Counted from the stretch's first letter, positions 19,085-27,282 are shown. The stretch: 64,000 bases of DNA from Fimbriimonadaceae bacterium (GCA_019187105.1 JABAQM010000001.1:1240001-1304000), one strand, 5' to 3'. Made by a program: numbers and translations. Notes: a model not told the origin generated them from the sequence alone.

Positions 19085-19990
19085 CTATTGCCGCTCCTGT
19101 CGCCAGGATTGCTCGGAGACGGTCCGGGAATCCATGTTCCGCGTACCACCACCCAAGAAGAGAACCATGTCCCTCCTCACGCGCTCAGGGCGATCATTGT
19201 CGTCGAGTTCGCGGAAGAAGCTGTTCCAAGTCACGACCGTGTCGTCAGGCGGGTCGGAATAACCCAGCTGTCGGGGATCATCGTTCGTGTTGCCGCTACC
19301 GAGGCCCCATTCCGTCCAAAACCGCGTATAGCGGAGCTCGGGCCGCAATTGTCCGGAGCCGTCGGGCAACTTGACTTCGGTGACGTCGTAGCCGTCGACT
19401 TTGTAGAAGCGGGCAGCCTCATTCTGGTCTGACGTCAGGCTTCCGTCCGGTCGGACCCACCCTGTGGATTCGTGACCGTACCGTTGCCGTGCGCCGGCTG
19501 GATCGTCATTCGAGTCGATCAAGCCGTCACCGTTCAAGTCGATTTGAGGTGCCGATCCCACCGCTCGCTGGTCCTTGGCGGGCCATTGGGCGAACGTCGT
19601 GGCATTGGTGGCAAACCGATTGTAGGCAGGCTGGAACGCTTTCCAGTCCACCACTCGCTTCGGATACAGGAATCCCGTCGCCTCGCCGATGGGCATGACG
19701 GTCGAACCGTCTTTATACGTATTCACGTACCCAAAAAGCGCCGGAGGATAGCCTCCTTGGTCAATCCGGTAAAGTTGCAGGGCCGTCCGGATCGAGTTCA
19801 TGTTGCTCATGTCACTCGACTTGTTGGCGGAGTCTTTAGCTCGCGCGAACACGGGGAAGATGATTGCCGCAAGAATGGAAATTATTGCGATCACTGTAAG
19901 CAGTTCTATTAACGTAAAACCTTTCTTGCGCTTCATGGCTTGCTGATTTGCGGATTCCCGTTCCGCTGTTTTTTGACGGGACCTAGGCAT
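19085..19990 (-). CDS. Type IV pilin / GspG-like pseudopilin
   Basis: The product is 301 aa from the chosen start. The segment MKRKKG/FTLIELLTVIAIISILAAII is a textbook prepilin cleavage site (Gly -1, Phe +1, Glu +5) followed by the N-terminal assembly helix. The following FPVFARAKDSANKSSDMSNM and NSIRTALQLYRIDQGGYPP match the GspG/DUF1559-type pilin pattern. Three starts are possible: 20026 (overlaps pilD), 19990 (preceded by GGGAGGGTGG about 9-12 nt upstream) and 19936 (shortest leader, no clear ribosome site). I favour 19990. The C-terminal part is longer than a classical pilin. It lies just after the prepilin peptidase gene and is the best candidate here for the major pilin. Confidence 0.87.
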   Translation of the reverse strand: MPRSRQKTAERESANQQAMKRKKGFTLIELLTVIAIISILAAIIFPVFARAKDSANKSSDMSNMNSIRTALQLYRIDQGGYPPALFGYVNTYKDGSTVMPIGEATGFLYPKRVVDWKAFQPAYNRFATNATTFAQWPAKDQRAVGSAPQIDLNGDGLIDSNDDPAGARQRYGHESTGWVRPDGSLTSDQNEAARFYKVDGYDVTEVKLPDGSGQLRPELRYTRFWTEWGLGSGNTNDDPRQLGYSDPPDDTVVTWNSFFRELDDNDRPERVRRDMVLFLGGGTRNMDSRTVSEQSWRQERQ

Positions 19991-20015
19991 ATCGTGTTCC
20001 ACCCTCCCAGAGCGA

Positions 20016-21116
20016 TCAACGGCCACCGGTCGCCCAATGCCAGTATCGCTCCACCAACCCCTCGATCCAACCTGGTGTAAGTGCCATCAGTAACGCTCCC
20101 AGGGCCAGACATGGTCCAAACGGAATCATGGTTATCGGGGCAGGCGCGTCCTCGGTTTCGGACACGTCTTCGGTCGCGTAAGGATTTTCCCCAAACCATC
20201 GTTCGTACAGCCCCGGTATTGCCAGCCCGATAACGTCGATGCAAAGCACATAGCCTATGCCGCATCGCACCAGCGATCCCACCGATTCGGGCTCCTCCTC
20301 CTCGTCGGCTTCCCCGTTAGTATTATGCGTACTTTGCCCTGCACATTCGACGGAATCATGCAAAGTTTCGTTCGCCGCCGACGAAGTGGCAAAAAAACGC
20401 TTGGCCAGTACGAAGAAGATCCCTGCAACCGCACCAAATACGACGGCCACGCCAATCGAGAGCAAAGTTGGCTTCCAAAGCAGGACGGCGCCTATTCCTC
20501 TTGCCATCTTGATGTCTCCATGCCCCATCGCGTCTTTTCGAAAGAGCAGAAGTCCAATCAAGGCAATGCCCCATATCGCTGCGATGCCGGTTAGCGCGCC
20601 GACGATCGCTGCGGGCCAAGCGCCTTCCCAGGCGGCCGGCTTACCTTGCGCCATCTGGGCAAGCATCAGGCCAAGTCCGGCAAACAGCATGACCGCGTTG
20701 ATTTGGTCGGGAATGATGAACCAGCGAAGATCGATGAAAATCGCGGCAACGAGCGCCGCTACGAACACCATCAGGGCGATCGCTCGGGCAACATCCCATC
20801 CTGCGCAAAGGTGCTGGTACCAGGTGATGGCGAAAAGCGAGCCCGTGAACACCTCTACCCACAGGTACCGGCTTGAGATCCGGGCGCCGCAATGGCGACA
20901 TCGACCCCTGGAAAGCAGCCAGCTAACGATGGGCAGCAGATCCATCGGCCCCAGCCGGTGCTTGCAGCTCGGGCAGAAGCTGTGCCGAGGCTTGCCGAGT
21001 GACAGCCCCAACGGAAGCCGGTAGATGACGACGTTAAGGAAACTGCCGATGGCGGCCCCGATATAGAAGCCGACAACCCAAGTCCATTCCGGAAAAAGCC
21101 CCATCCCTACCGGCAT
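20016..21116 (-). CDS. pilD: Prepilin peptidase (leader peptidase / N-methyltransferase)
   Basis: The product is 366 aa, an inner-membrane aspartic protease that cleaves and N-methylates type IV prepilins. The N-terminal part has the GSFLNVVIYRLP signature and two CxxC pairs (C48/C51 and C73/C76) of the zinc-binding cytoplasmic domain. Catalytic aspartates are visible as D129 (FIDLRWFIIPD) and D201 in GHGDIKM. Several hydrophobic helices follow. An unusual acidic hydrophilic insert (about residues 225-270, including GEADEEEEPE) and a second acidic patch near residue 310 lengthen the C-terminal half beyond the usual 250-290 aa. It sits between a terminator hairpin and the pilin genes whose products it should process. 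Confidence 0.95.
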   Translation of the reverse strand: MPVGMGLFPEWTWVVGFYIGAAIGSFLNVVIYRLPLGLSLGKPRHSFCPSCKHRLGPMDLLPIVSWLLSRGRCRHCGARISSRYLWVEVFTGSLFAITWYQHLCAGWDVARAIALMVFVAALVAAIFIDLRWFIIPDQINAVMLFAGLGLMLAQMAQGKPAAWEGAWPAAIVGALTGIAAIWGIALIGLLLFRKDAMGHGDIKMARGIGAVLLWKPTLLSIGVAVVFGAVAGIFFVLAKRFFATSSAANETLHDSVECAGQSTHNTNGEADEEEEPESVGSLVRCGIGYVLCIDVIGLAIPGLYERWFGENPYATEDVSETEDAPAPITMIPFGPCLALGALLMALTPGWIEGLVERYWHWATGGR

Positions 21117-21197
21117 GCCTTACGAAAGGACGCAGAGAAGACCCGGCCCGCACTGCTGAAGTTGCACCGGCTCGAATACCACTGTCCGGAAGATCAA

Positions 21198-21229
21198 ATG
21201 CCCGCCAAGTCTTAAGACCTGGCGGGCAT
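21198..21229. terminator. Hairpin terminator between pilC and pilD
   Basis: A perfect 10-bp stem (ATGCCCGCCA / TGGCGGGCAT) encloses a 12-nt loop, itself partly self-complementary (AGTC/GACC around TTAA). It lies 15 nt after the pilC stop on the minus strand. The flanks have only short T-runs (TTTGAT in the minus direction), so termination may be partial, giving polar or attenuated expression of pilD and the pilins relative to pilBTC. Confidence 0.65.
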
Positions 21230-21244
21230 CTTTTGCAGGAAGGG

Positions 21245-22474
21245 CTAGCTTCCGTCTTCGCCCGCGCTTAGGGTTTCGATAACCTTGATGAGCGGCAGGA
21301 ACATCGCGATGACGATGAAGCCTACGATGAAGCCGAGCACGACGATCAGCACCGGCTCCAGCGCTGCCGTTAACGAGGCTAGCGTAGCTTCGACTTCCGA
21401 CTCGTAGAAGTCGGCGATCTTCTGAAGCATAAAGTCGAGCGAGCCCGATTCTTCGCCGACGCCGATCATATGGACGACCATTGGCGGGAACAGCCGAGAA
21501 GCCTCGAGCGGGTCACCGATGCGGTCGCCTTCTCGGATGCGCGCGCGAGCTTCCATGACCGCATCGGCCATGATCGAGTTGCCAACCGTACCCGACACCG
21601 TCTCCATCGCCTGAAGAATCGGAACGCCCGACGTGAGCAGCGTGCCCATCGTGCGGCTGAACCGCGCCATGCAGATCTTGTGGTGGAGTTTTCCAAAGAC
21701 GGGGATCTTCAGCTTCACCCGGTCGGCCATGCGTCGTCCAAAGCGGGTTCCGACGAACAGTTTCCAGGCAAACATGATGGAGACAAAGGAAATGATCAGG
21801 ATCCACCAGTTCTTCTTGAAGACCTCGGATAGGTCGATCAGGAACTTGGTCATCGCGGGGAAGTCGTCCTCTTTGACGCCAATATCCTTGAACAGCGCCG
21901 CGAACTGGGGAACGACCCAAGTGACAAGGAAGATCACAATGCCGATGGCGGCGATCATAACCAAGACCGGGTAGGTAAGGGCCGATTTCACCTTTCGGCG
22001 AAGCTCGACGTCCTTCTCCAAGAAGTGGGCAAGTCGCTGAAGCGTTTCTTCCAAGACGCCGCCGACCTCGCCTGCCCGGATTAAGCCGATGAAGAGGTTG
22101 TTGAACGTGCGAGGATGGCGCTGCATTGCACGCGACAGGGATTCGCCTCCTTCGACTCGCTCACCGATATCGATCAGGATCTTCTTAAGCTTGGAGTCCT
22201 GAGACTGCCGGCTGAGAACGTCGAGGCAACGGACAAGGGAGACGCCCGCGTCGACCATCGTCGAGAACTGCCGGCAGAAGACCGAGAGGTTGGCGAGTCT
22301 AACCTTGCCATAAGAGCGGGTGCGCCGCTTCCCACCCTTGATCTGGGAAATCTCGGTGATCCGGAGCCCTTGCTCCTCAAACCTTGCACGTAGCGCGTCT
22401 TCGGATTCGGCCTCGATCGTGCCCTTTTGAATTCCGCCGCTCTGATCTTGATAGGTGTAGCTGAATACCGGCAT
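21245..22474 (-). CDS. pilC: Type IV pilus / T2SS inner-membrane platform protein
   Basis: The product is 409 aa, the normal length for PilC/GspF. It begins MPVFSYTYQDQSGG, a family-typical start. The two repeated GspF domains are visible: FCRQFSTMVDAGVSLVRCLD near residue 68, and MARFSRTMGTLLTSGVPILQ near residue 270. Three membrane helices lie near 170-195, 220-240 and 375-400. It anchors the assembly ATPases PilB and PilT at the inner membrane and is needed for pilus polymerisation. The gene starts 19 nt after the pilT stop with AAGGAA upstream of the ATG, and ends at the terminator hairpin before pilD. Confidence 0.95.
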   Translation of the reverse strand: MPVFSYTYQDQSGGIQKGTIEAESEDALRARFEEQGLRITEISQIKGGKRRTRSYGKVRLANLSVFCRQFSTMVDAGVSLVRCLDVLSRQSQDSKLKKILIDIGERVEGGESLSRAMQRHPRTFNNLFIGLIRAGEVGGVLEETLQRLAHFLEKDVELRRKVKSALTYPVLVMIAAIGIVIFLVTWVVPQFAALFKDIGVKEDDFPAMTKFLIDLSEVFKKNWWILIISFVSIMFAWKLFVGTRFGRRMADRVKLKIPVFGKLHHKICMARFSRTMGTLLTSGVPILQAMETVSGTVGNSIMADAVMEARARIREGDRIGDPLEASRLFPPMVVHMIGVGEESGSLDFMLQKIADFYESEVEATLASLTAALEPVLIVVLGFIVGFIVIAMFLPLIKVIETLSAGEDGS

Positions 22475-22493
22475 GGATTTCCTTCGTTATCGC

Positions 22494-23768
22494 TTATCGT
22501 CGGGTCGGTGGTGCGCCCGGGCCAGTTTGCCCCGGGGTGGCGATCATCTTCTTCAGTTCTTCGAGGTTGCCCGCCCGCATCATGATCTCGTCCAAGGTGA
22601 CGACGCCTTTCATGTAAAGGTCTCGCAGGCATTGGTCCATAGTCGTCATGCCCACGCCGCCACTGGTCTGAATCATTGACGGAATCTGGTGGGTTTTATT
22701 CTCACGGACGAGGTTGCGAATTGCGGGAGTCGCGATCATGATCTCGTTCGCCGGCACGCGGCCCGGGCCCGAAGAACGTGGCAGAAGCTGCTGAGAAATA
22801 ATCGCCTGGATGTTGTTGGCGAGCTGAATTCGAATCTGCTCCTGTTGGCCTGGGGGGAAAACGTCGATCATTCGGTCGATCGATTCAGCCGCATTATTGG
22901 TGTGCAGCGTTGCGAAGACCAAGTGGCCCGTTTCAGCGGCGGTGATGGCCAGCGCAATCGTTTCTGTATCGCGCATTTCACCGACCAGCAGGACGTCCGG
23001 GTCTTCTCGGAGACTGGCACGGAGGGCGTTGAGGAAGCTTCGCGTATCGCTACCGAGCTCGCGCTGGTTGATCAGGCTCTGCTTGTGAGTGTGCAAATAC
23101 TCGATCGGGTCTTCGATCGTGATAATGTGCACGGCGCGGTTCATGTTGATGAAGTTGATCATCGCCGCCAGCGATGTCGACTTACCCGAGCCGGTAGGAC
23201 CGGTAACCAGAATCAGTCCACGAGGCTTTTCGGTCAACTGCTCCAGAATCGGAGGCAGGTTGAGCTCCTTACAGGTGGGGATTCGGCTTGAGATCAAGCG
23301 AAACGCGGCCGCGACCGCGCCACGGTCGCGATACATGTTCACGCGGAATCGAGCTCGCCTTGGAAGCGTGTACGAAAAGTCAAGCTCTAGCGTGGTTTCA
23401 AACTTTTGAATGTGCTCGTCGGCGATGATTTCGTACATCATTCGCTGCGACTGCTGAGGAGTGAACTTCTCGAAGTTGAGTCGCTTGAGGGCGCCATCCT
23501 CGCGAATGACCGGTTCGGAGTTCGTGCAGATGTGCAGATCCGAACAGTTCTTGTCGACGACGATGTGCAGCAGCTCGTCGATATGCAGGTCCTCAAGCGG
23601 GCGCGGTGCACCAGCTCTCTCGACTACCGGCATCTCGCCGTTCGCGTTGCCGACGCCTGGAATGCCGCCGGTCTCTTGCGCCGGCTGCGCGCCAACCTGG
23701 GGTGGAGGCGCCATACCCCCAGCGGCGGGAGGCGGAGCGGCGGAAAATGGATTCGGCGTGTCGTTCAT
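22494..23768 (-). CDS. pilT: Type IV pilus retraction ATPase
   Basis: The product is 424 aa. A Pro/Ala/Gly-rich N-terminal extension (about residues 5-55) precedes the canonical PilT core. Visible motifs are LHIDELLHIVVDKNCSDLHI (PilT N-domain), Walker A GPTGSGKST at 190-198, the Asp box ITIEDPIEYLH, Walker B VLLVGEMRD and the His box TGHLVFATLHTN. The hexameric ATPase depolymerises pili and powers twitching. The 55-residue extension is unusual, since PilT is normally about 345-365 aa. A plausible promoter lies 20-48 nt upstream, so pilT-pilC may be transcribed separately from pilB. Confidence 0.95.
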   Translation of the reverse strand: MNDTPNPFSAAPPPAAGGMAPPPQVGAQPAQETGGIPGVGNANGEMPVVERAGAPRPLEDLHIDELLHIVVDKNCSDLHICTNSEPVIREDGALKRLNFEKFTPQQSQRMMYEIIADEHIQKFETTLELDFSYTLPRRARFRVNMYRDRGAVAAAFRLISSRIPTCKELNLPPILEQLTEKPRGLILVTGPTGSGKSTSLAAMINFINMNRAVHIITIEDPIEYLHTHKQSLINQRELGSDTRSFLNALRASLREDPDVLLVGEMRDTETIALAITAAETGHLVFATLHTNNAAESIDRMIDVFPPGQQEQIRIQLANNIQAIISQQLLPRSSGPGRVPANEIMIATPAIRNLVRENKTHQIPSMIQTSGGVGMTTMDQCLRDLYMKGVVTLDEIMMRAGNLEELKKMIATPGQTGPGAPPTRR

Positions 23769-23787
23769 GTAATTTGTGGATCCCTCG

Positions 23788-23816
23788 ATATTAATTCTAT
23801 ACAGTTTCTATTACAA
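23788..23816 (-). promoter_or_regulatory. Candidate sigma70-type promoter of pilT
   Basis: On the minus strand TTGTAA (23811-23816) and TAATAT (23788-23793) are separated by exactly 17 nt. Each matches four of six consensus positions, in the AT-rich gap between pilB and pilT. The predicted start of transcription is about 12 nt upstream of the pilT ATG. Confidence 0.45.
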
Positions 23817-23821
23817 ACTCG

Positions 23822-25600
23822 TTAGAAGCCGGCGGTAAAGACCACGCGCATAACTTCCTTGGGGTCGGTAAGGCCGGAGAGCACCTTGACCAGACCGTCT
23901 TCGCGAAGCTCCCTCATCCCGTTTGCCTTCGCGGCCGCTTTAATGTCGGCAAGCGGCGCGCGACGGACCACGAGCTCGGCGATTTCCGAGTTCATGACCA
24001 TCAGCTCGTGGAGGCCCATTCGTCCCTTATAGCCCGTGTTTCGATTGTCCTCCGAGGGGATGCCCCGGAAGAGGGTGATTTCCTCGTCCGGATCCGTCAC
24101 ATCGAAGCCAAATCTTCGCAGATCCATGGCGGGGACGGTGTAGGGCTCTCGGCTGTTCGGATCGACTCTGCGTCCAAGTCGCTGGGCAAGAACGCCTATA
24201 ACGGTAGCGGCGATCAGGTAGGGCTCAACGCCCATGTCGATCATACGAAGCGTGGCTGAAGGCGCATCGTTCGTGTGAAGCGTGGACAAGACCAAGTGTC
24301 CGGTAAGCGAGGACTCGATGGCGATTTCAGCCGTTTCAAGGTCTCGCATTTCACCGACCATGATGATGTCCGGGTCTTGTCGAAGGAAGGCTCGGAGCGC
24401 GGTGGCAAACGTGAGACCGGCTTTTCGGTTCACCTGAACCTGAGCGATTCCGTTTAGCTGATACTCGACGGGGTCTTCAACGGTCAGAATGTTGACCTCG
24501 ATCGTATTGAGCTTATTGATGACCGAATACTGGGTCGTCGTCTTGCCCGAACCGGTTGGACCCGTGCAGAGGAACATGCCGTTCGGCTGGCTGACAAGCT
24601 CCTCGATCCGAAGCTGGTTCTCATCGGTAAAGCCGAGCTTTTCGAGGCCGATCATGACGCTCGACTTGTCGAGAATTCTCATAACGATCTTCTCGCCAAA
24701 CGGCGTCGGGATGGAGCTAACGCGGAGGTCGTAGTCCTTGGTCTGGTGTCGGACCTCGATACGACCGTCTTGGGGAACACGCCGCTCGGCGATGTTCATG
24801 TCCGACATGATCTTCAGGCGGCTGATTAGGGGCGCCTGAAGATTCTTTGGAACCGTCATGGCGTCGGTCAAAACGCCGTCGATTCGGTACCGGACGCGAA
24901 CCTGCCGTTGTTGAGGCTCGACGTGAATGTCGCTTGCTCGGTCGAAAATCGCCTGTTGGATCAGTGCATTGGCCAACTTGATGATCGGAGCCTGCTCCGC
25001 CATCTTCTCGGCTTCGGCATCGCTCGTTTCGGCATCGTCTGCAGCCGTTCTGCCGGCGGCAGCCTGGGCCATGATGCCGCGAATATCGGCGGACATCGCT
25101 CCGCCCGTTGGGGCGGCCGGCCCCTCTTGCTTCGCAGCGCCTTCGGAAGCCCCGTTCGAACTTCCGCCCGCGTAGTACTTCTTCAGCGCGTCTTCGATCG
25201 CTGCAGGAAGTGCCATGACGGGATGCACACGGCAACCAGACGCCATCTTCACGTCGTCGAGGGCGAGAATGTTGTTGACATTCGCCATCGCGAGCCAGAG
25301 GTTCGTGTCTTCCTTTTTGACGGGAACGACATTGTGGGCTTTGGCGATCCGCTCGGGAACCACGTTGATGGCACTGCTTTCGACATTCACCCGGTCGAGG
25401 TCGACGAAGGGAATTCCCTGCTCTTGGGCCTTGCCCATAAGGACTTCGCGCTCGCCAACAAAACCAAGGTTGATGAGGACCTTGCCGATGTCGTTTTCGT
25501 TCGTTTGTTCTTTAACCCGCTTTGCTTCTTCGTGCTGCTCAGGATTGAGATAACCCTTTTGCAGCAAAAACTCTGTCAACGGTAATCGCGGCAATGCCAT
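23822..25600 (-). CDS. pilB: Type IV pilus extension ATPase
   Basis: The product is 592 aa from the ATG at 25600, which has GGAG 8 nt upstream; the frame extends to 25822 but that part is non-family sequence. The N-terminal 140 residues form an MshEN-type domain (LPLTEFLLQKGYLNPEQHEE), followed by an Ala/Gly/Asp-rich linker (145-200). The secretion ATPase core has ASDIHVEP, GPTGSGKTTTQ (347-354), LTVEDPVEYQ, IIMVGEMRD and TGHLVLSTLHTN. The family C-terminal segment GYKGRMGLHEL is present, but the four cysteines of the usual zinc site are missing. It powers pilus polymerisation with PilC. Confidence 0.95.
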   Translation of the reverse strand: MALPRLPLTEFLLQKGYLNPEQHEEAKRVKEQTNENDIGKVLINLGFVGEREVLMGKAQEQGIPFVDLDRVNVESSAINVVPERIAKAHNVVPVKKEDTNLWLAMANVNNILALDDVKMASGCRVHPVMALPAAIEDALKKYYAGGSSNGASEGAAKQEGPAAPTGGAMSADIRGIMAQAAAGRTAADDAETSDAEAEKMAEQAPIIKLANALIQQAIFDRASDIHVEPQQRQVRVRYRIDGVLTDAMTVPKNLQAPLISRLKIMSDMNIAERRVPQDGRIEVRHQTKDYDLRVSSIPTPFGEKIVMRILDKSSVMIGLEKLGFTDENQLRIEELVSQPNGMFLCTGPTGSGKTTTQYSVINKLNTIEVNILTVEDPVEYQLNGIAQVQVNRKAGLTFATALRAFLRQDPDIIMVGEMRDLETAEIAIESSLTGHLVLSTLHTNDAPSATLRMIDMGVEPYLIAATVIGVLAQRLGRRVDPNSREPYTVPAMDLRRFGFDVTDPDEEITLFRGIPSEDNRNTGYKGRMGLHELMVMNSEIAELVVRRAPLADIKAAAKANGMRELREDGLVKVLSGLTDPKEVMRVVFTAGF

Positions 25601-25687
25601 CGAATAGACTCCACTCTCTCCGGTTATGTTGTCGGCATGCCGGCTATCCGGCACGAATGTCCCCCCGCGATGCAACTGCGGATCGGA

Positions 25688-25716
25688 CAAGTTTGGCACG
25701 TATTGGCCAAGTTTGG
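25688..25716. promoter_or_regulatory. Direct-repeat operator-like site upstream of pilB
   Basis: CAAGTTTGG occurs at 25688-25696 and again at 25708-25716, a spacing of 20 bp (about two helical turns). Each copy is close to a palindrome (CCAAACTTGG). They lie 88-116 nt upstream of the pilB start in the 218-nt gap between rtcB and pilB. A palindrome CGGCATGCCG sits closer to pilB. This arrangement is typical of a dimeric regulator site, but no regulator is identified. Confidence 0.35.
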
Positions 25717-25788
25717 TAAGTCGTTGGACGCGGAGGGTGGCTGAGTTCGTTCGGTTTTTAGCGGTTTTTTTGCGCCGCCCGGTTGACC

Positions 25789-25808
25789 GGGACGGTGTTA
25801 ACCGTCCC
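25789..25808 (-). terminator. Hairpin after rtcB
   Basis: A perfect 8-bp stem (GGGACGGT / ACCGTCCC) with a 4-nt loop begins 11 nt after the rtcB stop. There is no T-run on the minus strand right after it; a second GC-rich segment follows, so this may be a factor-dependent or processing hairpin and not a classical terminator. Confidence 0.45.
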
Positions 25809-25818
25809 GCAACGTAAA

Positions 25819-27009
25819 TCAATCCTTATATGGGTCGACGGTATCCGCCCCCGCCATCGCAACACCGAGCGGCTTCAGTCGATGTCGGATGACGAAGGTC
25901 GAGGCGTGATAGCCCAGAACCTCTTCCAAGGATTTGTAGACCTCCGGCGCTTCGTCGGCGGCGCCGCCGCGAAGCTCAATCCCCTTCGCCTTGATCTCCC
26001 GCAGCACTTTGGGCCAGTCGACTGCGCCCGGAGCAACGATCTGGGGCTTGCCCTTGATCCACTTTCGCTTGCCGGCCGCCTGAGTTCGGCTCATGACCCG
26101 TCCCGCACCGTGCACGGTCGAGTACAGAGCCTCCCGTGAAGTCGGCGAGTCGATTCCTTCCAGGATGAAGCTATCAGACCCCATTGATGAGCCCACAAAG
26201 CCGCGCTGACCCGGGAACAGCGGAGTGCAGCCCTTGCGGACCACCCAGTAGTCGGCTCCTCCATGGTTCTCCCGCCAGGCGAAGTTGTGGTGGTTGTGCA
26301 CCTCGTCGGTCGCCCGTGCGCCAAGCAGCTCCAGGACCTTGACACACACCATGTCGCGGCCCGCATAGGCATATTCGCCCGCGAGCTTCATCGCCTCGAC
26401 ATAGTCCTGGCCGAGCTGGGACCGCGTATCGAGCAACGTCGGGGGCGCGTGCATCTCTCCCTGCGGGGCGGGCGAGTCGAAATCCAGCCCCTTGGCCAAG
26501 GCCAGAAAGCCTGACGCCGTTTTATGGCCAAAACCGCGCGAACCGAAGTGTACGCCGATCCACAGCCACCCTTCCTCGTCCGAAAAGAGGTCGACGTAGT
26601 GGTTGCCGGCGCCGACCGTTCCAAGCTGCGACCCCGCGATCTGGGACAGCTTTCGCTGCGGTCGGAATTCAGCCCGAAAGATCTTCTCCAGGACGGGATG
26701 ATCCACCGGTTCCGGATTGGGGCGCCCCATGCCGAAGCCGATTCGTTCGACGATCTCGTCCATTACCCCGCCGATGTCGACATCCGCCGCCAAGAGATTG
26801 GTCCTGACCGCCTTGTTGCCGCACCCGATGTCGTAGCCCACGCCGCTCGGCGAAATGTGGTTCGGGTAGGCGACTGCCCCACCGATCGGCTGTGAATAGC
26901 CGATGTGATGGTCGGCACATAAAACCGCCCGCGACCCTTCGGTCGCACAGCGCTCGATCTGGTCCATCACCCCTGCCTGCAGGGGTCCGAATACTTTAAT
27001 GGTAGTCAT
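25819..27009 (-). CDS. rtcB: RNA-splicing ligase RtcB
   Basis: The product is 396 aa from the ATG at 27009, preceded by AAGGAG 8 nt upstream; the frame runs further upstream but without a ribosome site. RtcB joins 2',3'-cyclic phosphate (or 3'-phosphate) and 5'-hydroxyl RNA ends using GTP and Mn2+, in RNA repair. Metal- and GMP-binding motifs are visible: ADHHIGYSQPIGG, GVGYDIGCGNKAVRT (metal-binding Asp/Cys), GAGNHYVDL, VHFGSRGFGHKTA, NHHNFAW and GAGRVMSRTQA (the active-site region around the guanylylated His). No archease gene is seen nearby. The leader contains a terminator and a tiny ORF, suggesting transcriptional attenuation. Confidence 0.95.
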   Translation of the reverse strand: MTTIKVFGPLQAGVMDQIERCATEGSRAVLCADHHIGYSQPIGGAVAYPNHISPSGVGYDIGCGNKAVRTNLLAADVDIGGVMDEIVERIGFGMGRPNPEPVDHPVLEKIFRAEFRPQRKLSQIAGSQLGTVGAGNHYVDLFSDEEGWLWIGVHFGSRGFGHKTASGFLALAKGLDFDSPAPQGEMHAPPTLLDTRSQLGQDYVEAMKLAGEYAYAGRDMVCVKVLELLGARATDEVHNHHNFAWRENHGGADYWVVRKGCTPLFPGQRGFVGSSMGSDSFILEGIDSPTSREALYSTVHGAGRVMSRTQAAGKRKWIKGKPQIVAPGAVDWPKVLREIKAKGIELRGGAADEAPEVYKSLEEVLGYHASTFVIRHRLKPLGVAMAGADTVDPYKD

Positions 27010-27041
27010 GTTCAGTTCTCCTTGCGAGGCGGTGTGGCAAA

Positions 27042-27071
27042 ACAAAAAACGTCGGGCCTTCCGCCCCGACG
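27042..27071 (-). terminator. Intrinsic terminator in the rtcB leader
   Basis: On the minus strand a 7-bp GC-rich stem (CGTCGGG / CCCGACG, 27050-27071) with an 8-nt loop is followed at once by TTTTTTGTTTT. This is a classical Rho-independent terminator, placed 33 nt upstream of the rtcB ATG and 29 nt downstream of a small ORF. It must be read through, or bypassed by another promoter, for rtcB to be expressed. Confidence 0.75.
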
Positions 27072-27099
27072 CTTGTCTTTTCTGGTGATTGAAGCTCGT

Positions 27100-27180
27100 C
27101 TAGGGCCAGCAACGTCGCGAATCGACGATCATTCGATCGCGACTATCCAGGGTCCTATGGATGAAGTTGATGCCAGTCAT
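27100..27180 (-). CDS. Putative 26-aa leader peptide upstream of rtcB
   Basis: An ATG at 27180 is preceded by AAGGGAG about 8-9 nt upstream, and the frame ends at TAG after 26 codons. The peptide is rich in Arg and Asp (MTGINFIHRT at the start, RRCWP at the end), with no membrane segment. A promoter-like pair lies 30-59 nt upstream and an intrinsic terminator 29 nt downstream. The unit could be a small gene with its own terminator or an attenuator controlling rtcB. Homology is unknown; the evidence is layout only. Confidence 0.4.
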   Translation of the reverse strand: MTGINFIHRTLDSRDRMIVDSRRCWP

Positions 27181-27209
27181 GGACGGAAGCTCCCTTAAGA
27201 AGCCAGAGG

Positions 27210-27239
27210 ATTATGCCGACCGGATGCCACCGATTGCAA
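27210..27239 (-). promoter_or_regulatory. Candidate promoter of the rtcB leader
   Basis: Minus-strand TTGCAA (27234-27239) and CATAAT (27210-27215, five of six consensus bases) are separated by 18 nt. The predicted start near 27203 leaves a 22-nt leader before the 26-aa ORF. It is in the divergent gap between rtcB and argS. Confidence 0.5.
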
Positions 27240-27282
27240 GGCTTGGCGGTCGATTTCGGCAAAAAGGTAGCTTGTAGATGCC

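Noticed and set aside
25601-25822. 74-residue N-terminal extension of PilB
   Set aside because: It has no family similarity, crosses the hairpin after rtcB and the direct repeats, and the ATG at 25600 has a good ribosome site.
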